A stretch of 64,000 nt of DNA from contig CANRMD010000002.1 in NCBI GenBank assembly GCA_947631645.1, positions 1 through 64,000 of the forward strand. The letters are read 5' to 3'. Below are positions 63,517-64,000 of the stretch, piece by piece (the first letter of the stretch is position 1; each line of letters opens with the position of its first letter). The notes beneath the pieces are model-generated. The model worked only from the letters and a program-made list of their open reading frames with translations. It was not told where the DNA came from and did no database searches. A program made the position numbers and the translations under genes. The stretch comes from Candidatus Gastranaerophilales bacterium (GTDB lineage Bacteria; Cyanobacteriota; Vampirovibrionia; Gastranaerophilales; Gastranaerophilaceae).

Positions 63517-64000
63517 GTTGTTTTGATGTTTGAATTTTTGCTTGTTTCCAAAGTTTGTCCCATTCTTCAAGCGATAAATGTTCAAGTTCTTTGTCCGCTG
63601 ATTTTTCCATCGCTTGAAAACGTTTTATAAACTTTTTATTAGCCTTTAAAAGTGCCTGTTCTGCGTCTATTTTATTCCATCTTGCAAGATTTACAACGGC
63701 AAATAATATATCACCCAATTCATCTTCTTTATCTTCAATTGTTTTAGCATCGCTAAATTCTTTTATCTCTGATATAACACAATCATAAAGAGATTTTTCA
63801 CTGGGCCATTCAAAACCTACTTTTACTGCTTTTTTACTGATTTTTTGAGCACTCATTAAAGCTGATTGAGAGCGTGAAATTCCGTCCATTATTGATGTTC
63901 GGTCAGGTTTTTCTTCCTTTTTCAATTTTTCCCAATTATCAAGTATTTCATTGGTTGAATTAACTTTTACATCGCCAAATACATGCGGATGACGATGAAT
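63509..64000 (-). CDS. mazG: MazG nucleoside triphosphate pyrophosphohydrolase, C-terminal part
   Basis: The reading frame is open to the right edge and continues beyond the window. The N-terminal visible part has the HRHPHVFGD linker typical of the two-domain MazG. It is followed by the C-terminal catalytic domain with EIKEF and DELGDILFAVVNLARW, the acidic metal ligands. MazG hydrolyses NTPs and dNTPs to monophosphates and cleans unusual nucleotides. The last residues after KLWKQAK are unconserved. Confidence 0.92.
   Translation of the reverse strand: MHRHPHVFGDVKVNSTNEILDNWEKLKKEEKPDRTSIMDGISRSQSALMSAQKISKKAVKVGFEWPSEKSLYDCVISEIKEFSDAKTIEDKEDELGDILFAVVNLARWNKIDAEQALLKANKKFIKRFQAMEKSADKELEHLSLEEWDKLWKQAKIQTSKQLN

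Noticed and set aside
1-64000. tRNA, rRNA, CRISPR arrays, insertion sequences or prophage
   Set aside because: Intergenic spaces are short and AT-rich. I saw no cloverleaf, spaced repeats, transposase or phage gene.

Overview
The window is an AT-rich, gene-dense stretch of bacterial chromosome that is almost entirely coding, with no rRNA, tRNA, CRISPR array or insertion sequence that I can see. The gene content suggests a strictly or largely anaerobic, non-photosynthetic relative of cyanobacteria, most likely Melainabacteria / Gastranaerophilales. The clues are: low GC; a four-subunit 2-oxoacid:ferredoxin oxidoreductase; a PilT plus CheA/MCP/CheW chemosensory set; two WYL-type regulators; a DUF4127 protein; a ThrS without its TGS domain; and several small proteins with a short N-terminal SFG-like motif. 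The taxon is an inference from content, not from a marker search.

Layout. 1-2700: a tiny AbrB-like gene too short for ordinary ORF calling (136-303, minus), a DUF2085 membrane protein, a secreted protein and a Fic-domain gene with a three-copy 10-bp repeat before its start. 2899-4250: two tandem PlsC-type acyltransferases. 4247-9039: MCP and CheA (minus) divergent from a double-CheW protein (plus). 9125-10269: a fucosyltransferase-like (GT10) gene interrupted at a run of nine G, which looks like a phase-variable locus in the OFF state. 10296-15347 (minus): ThrS, DUF4127 and two overlapping WYL regulators. 15449-24517 (mostly plus): dCMP deaminase, a LipM-type ligase, an M16 peptidase pair, TPR proteins, a thioesterase, a PfkB kinase and CsaB. 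24507-27857 (minus): a FliA/WhiG-type sigma factor, a GNAT-like protein, a radical SAM protein and L27/L21 with a structured leader.

28123-36106: a secreted protein, a Crp-type regulator, DnaB, a coiled-coil protein, CoaD, a GAF-GGDEF diguanylate cyclase, a small SFG-motif membrane protein, RibD and an unknown membrane-anchored protein. 36177-41534: MutS, a polytopic GT-C-like membrane protein and RimO. 41531-47984 (minus): a membrane-anchored TPR/matrixin-like metalloprotease and the smc-scpA-scpB operon. 48125-50637: PilT, RecO, DeoC. 50620-56069 (minus): a cluster of lineage-specific membrane proteins around a GH13 amylase-like enzyme. 56314-59042: a zinc-ribbon protein with terminator, then homoserine dehydrogenase and threonine synthase. 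59046-60784 (minus): an orphan ABC sugar permease overlapping a DEDDh exonuclease. 60941-63516: the ferredoxin/alpha/beta/gamma oxidoreductase operon. 63509-64000: the C-terminal part of MazG, running off the right edge.

How it fits together. The chemosensory genes, PilT and the GGDEF protein fit a surface-moving or pilus-bearing cell. The GT10 locus and CsaB point to modified surface polysaccharide. The oxidoreductase points to ferredoxin-based anaerobic 2-oxoacid metabolism. The most notable observations are the poly-G contingency locus, the shared N-terminal motif on unrelated small proteins, the paralogous membrane-protein/GH13 cluster and the fact that seven of nine convergent gene pairs overlap at their 3' ends.
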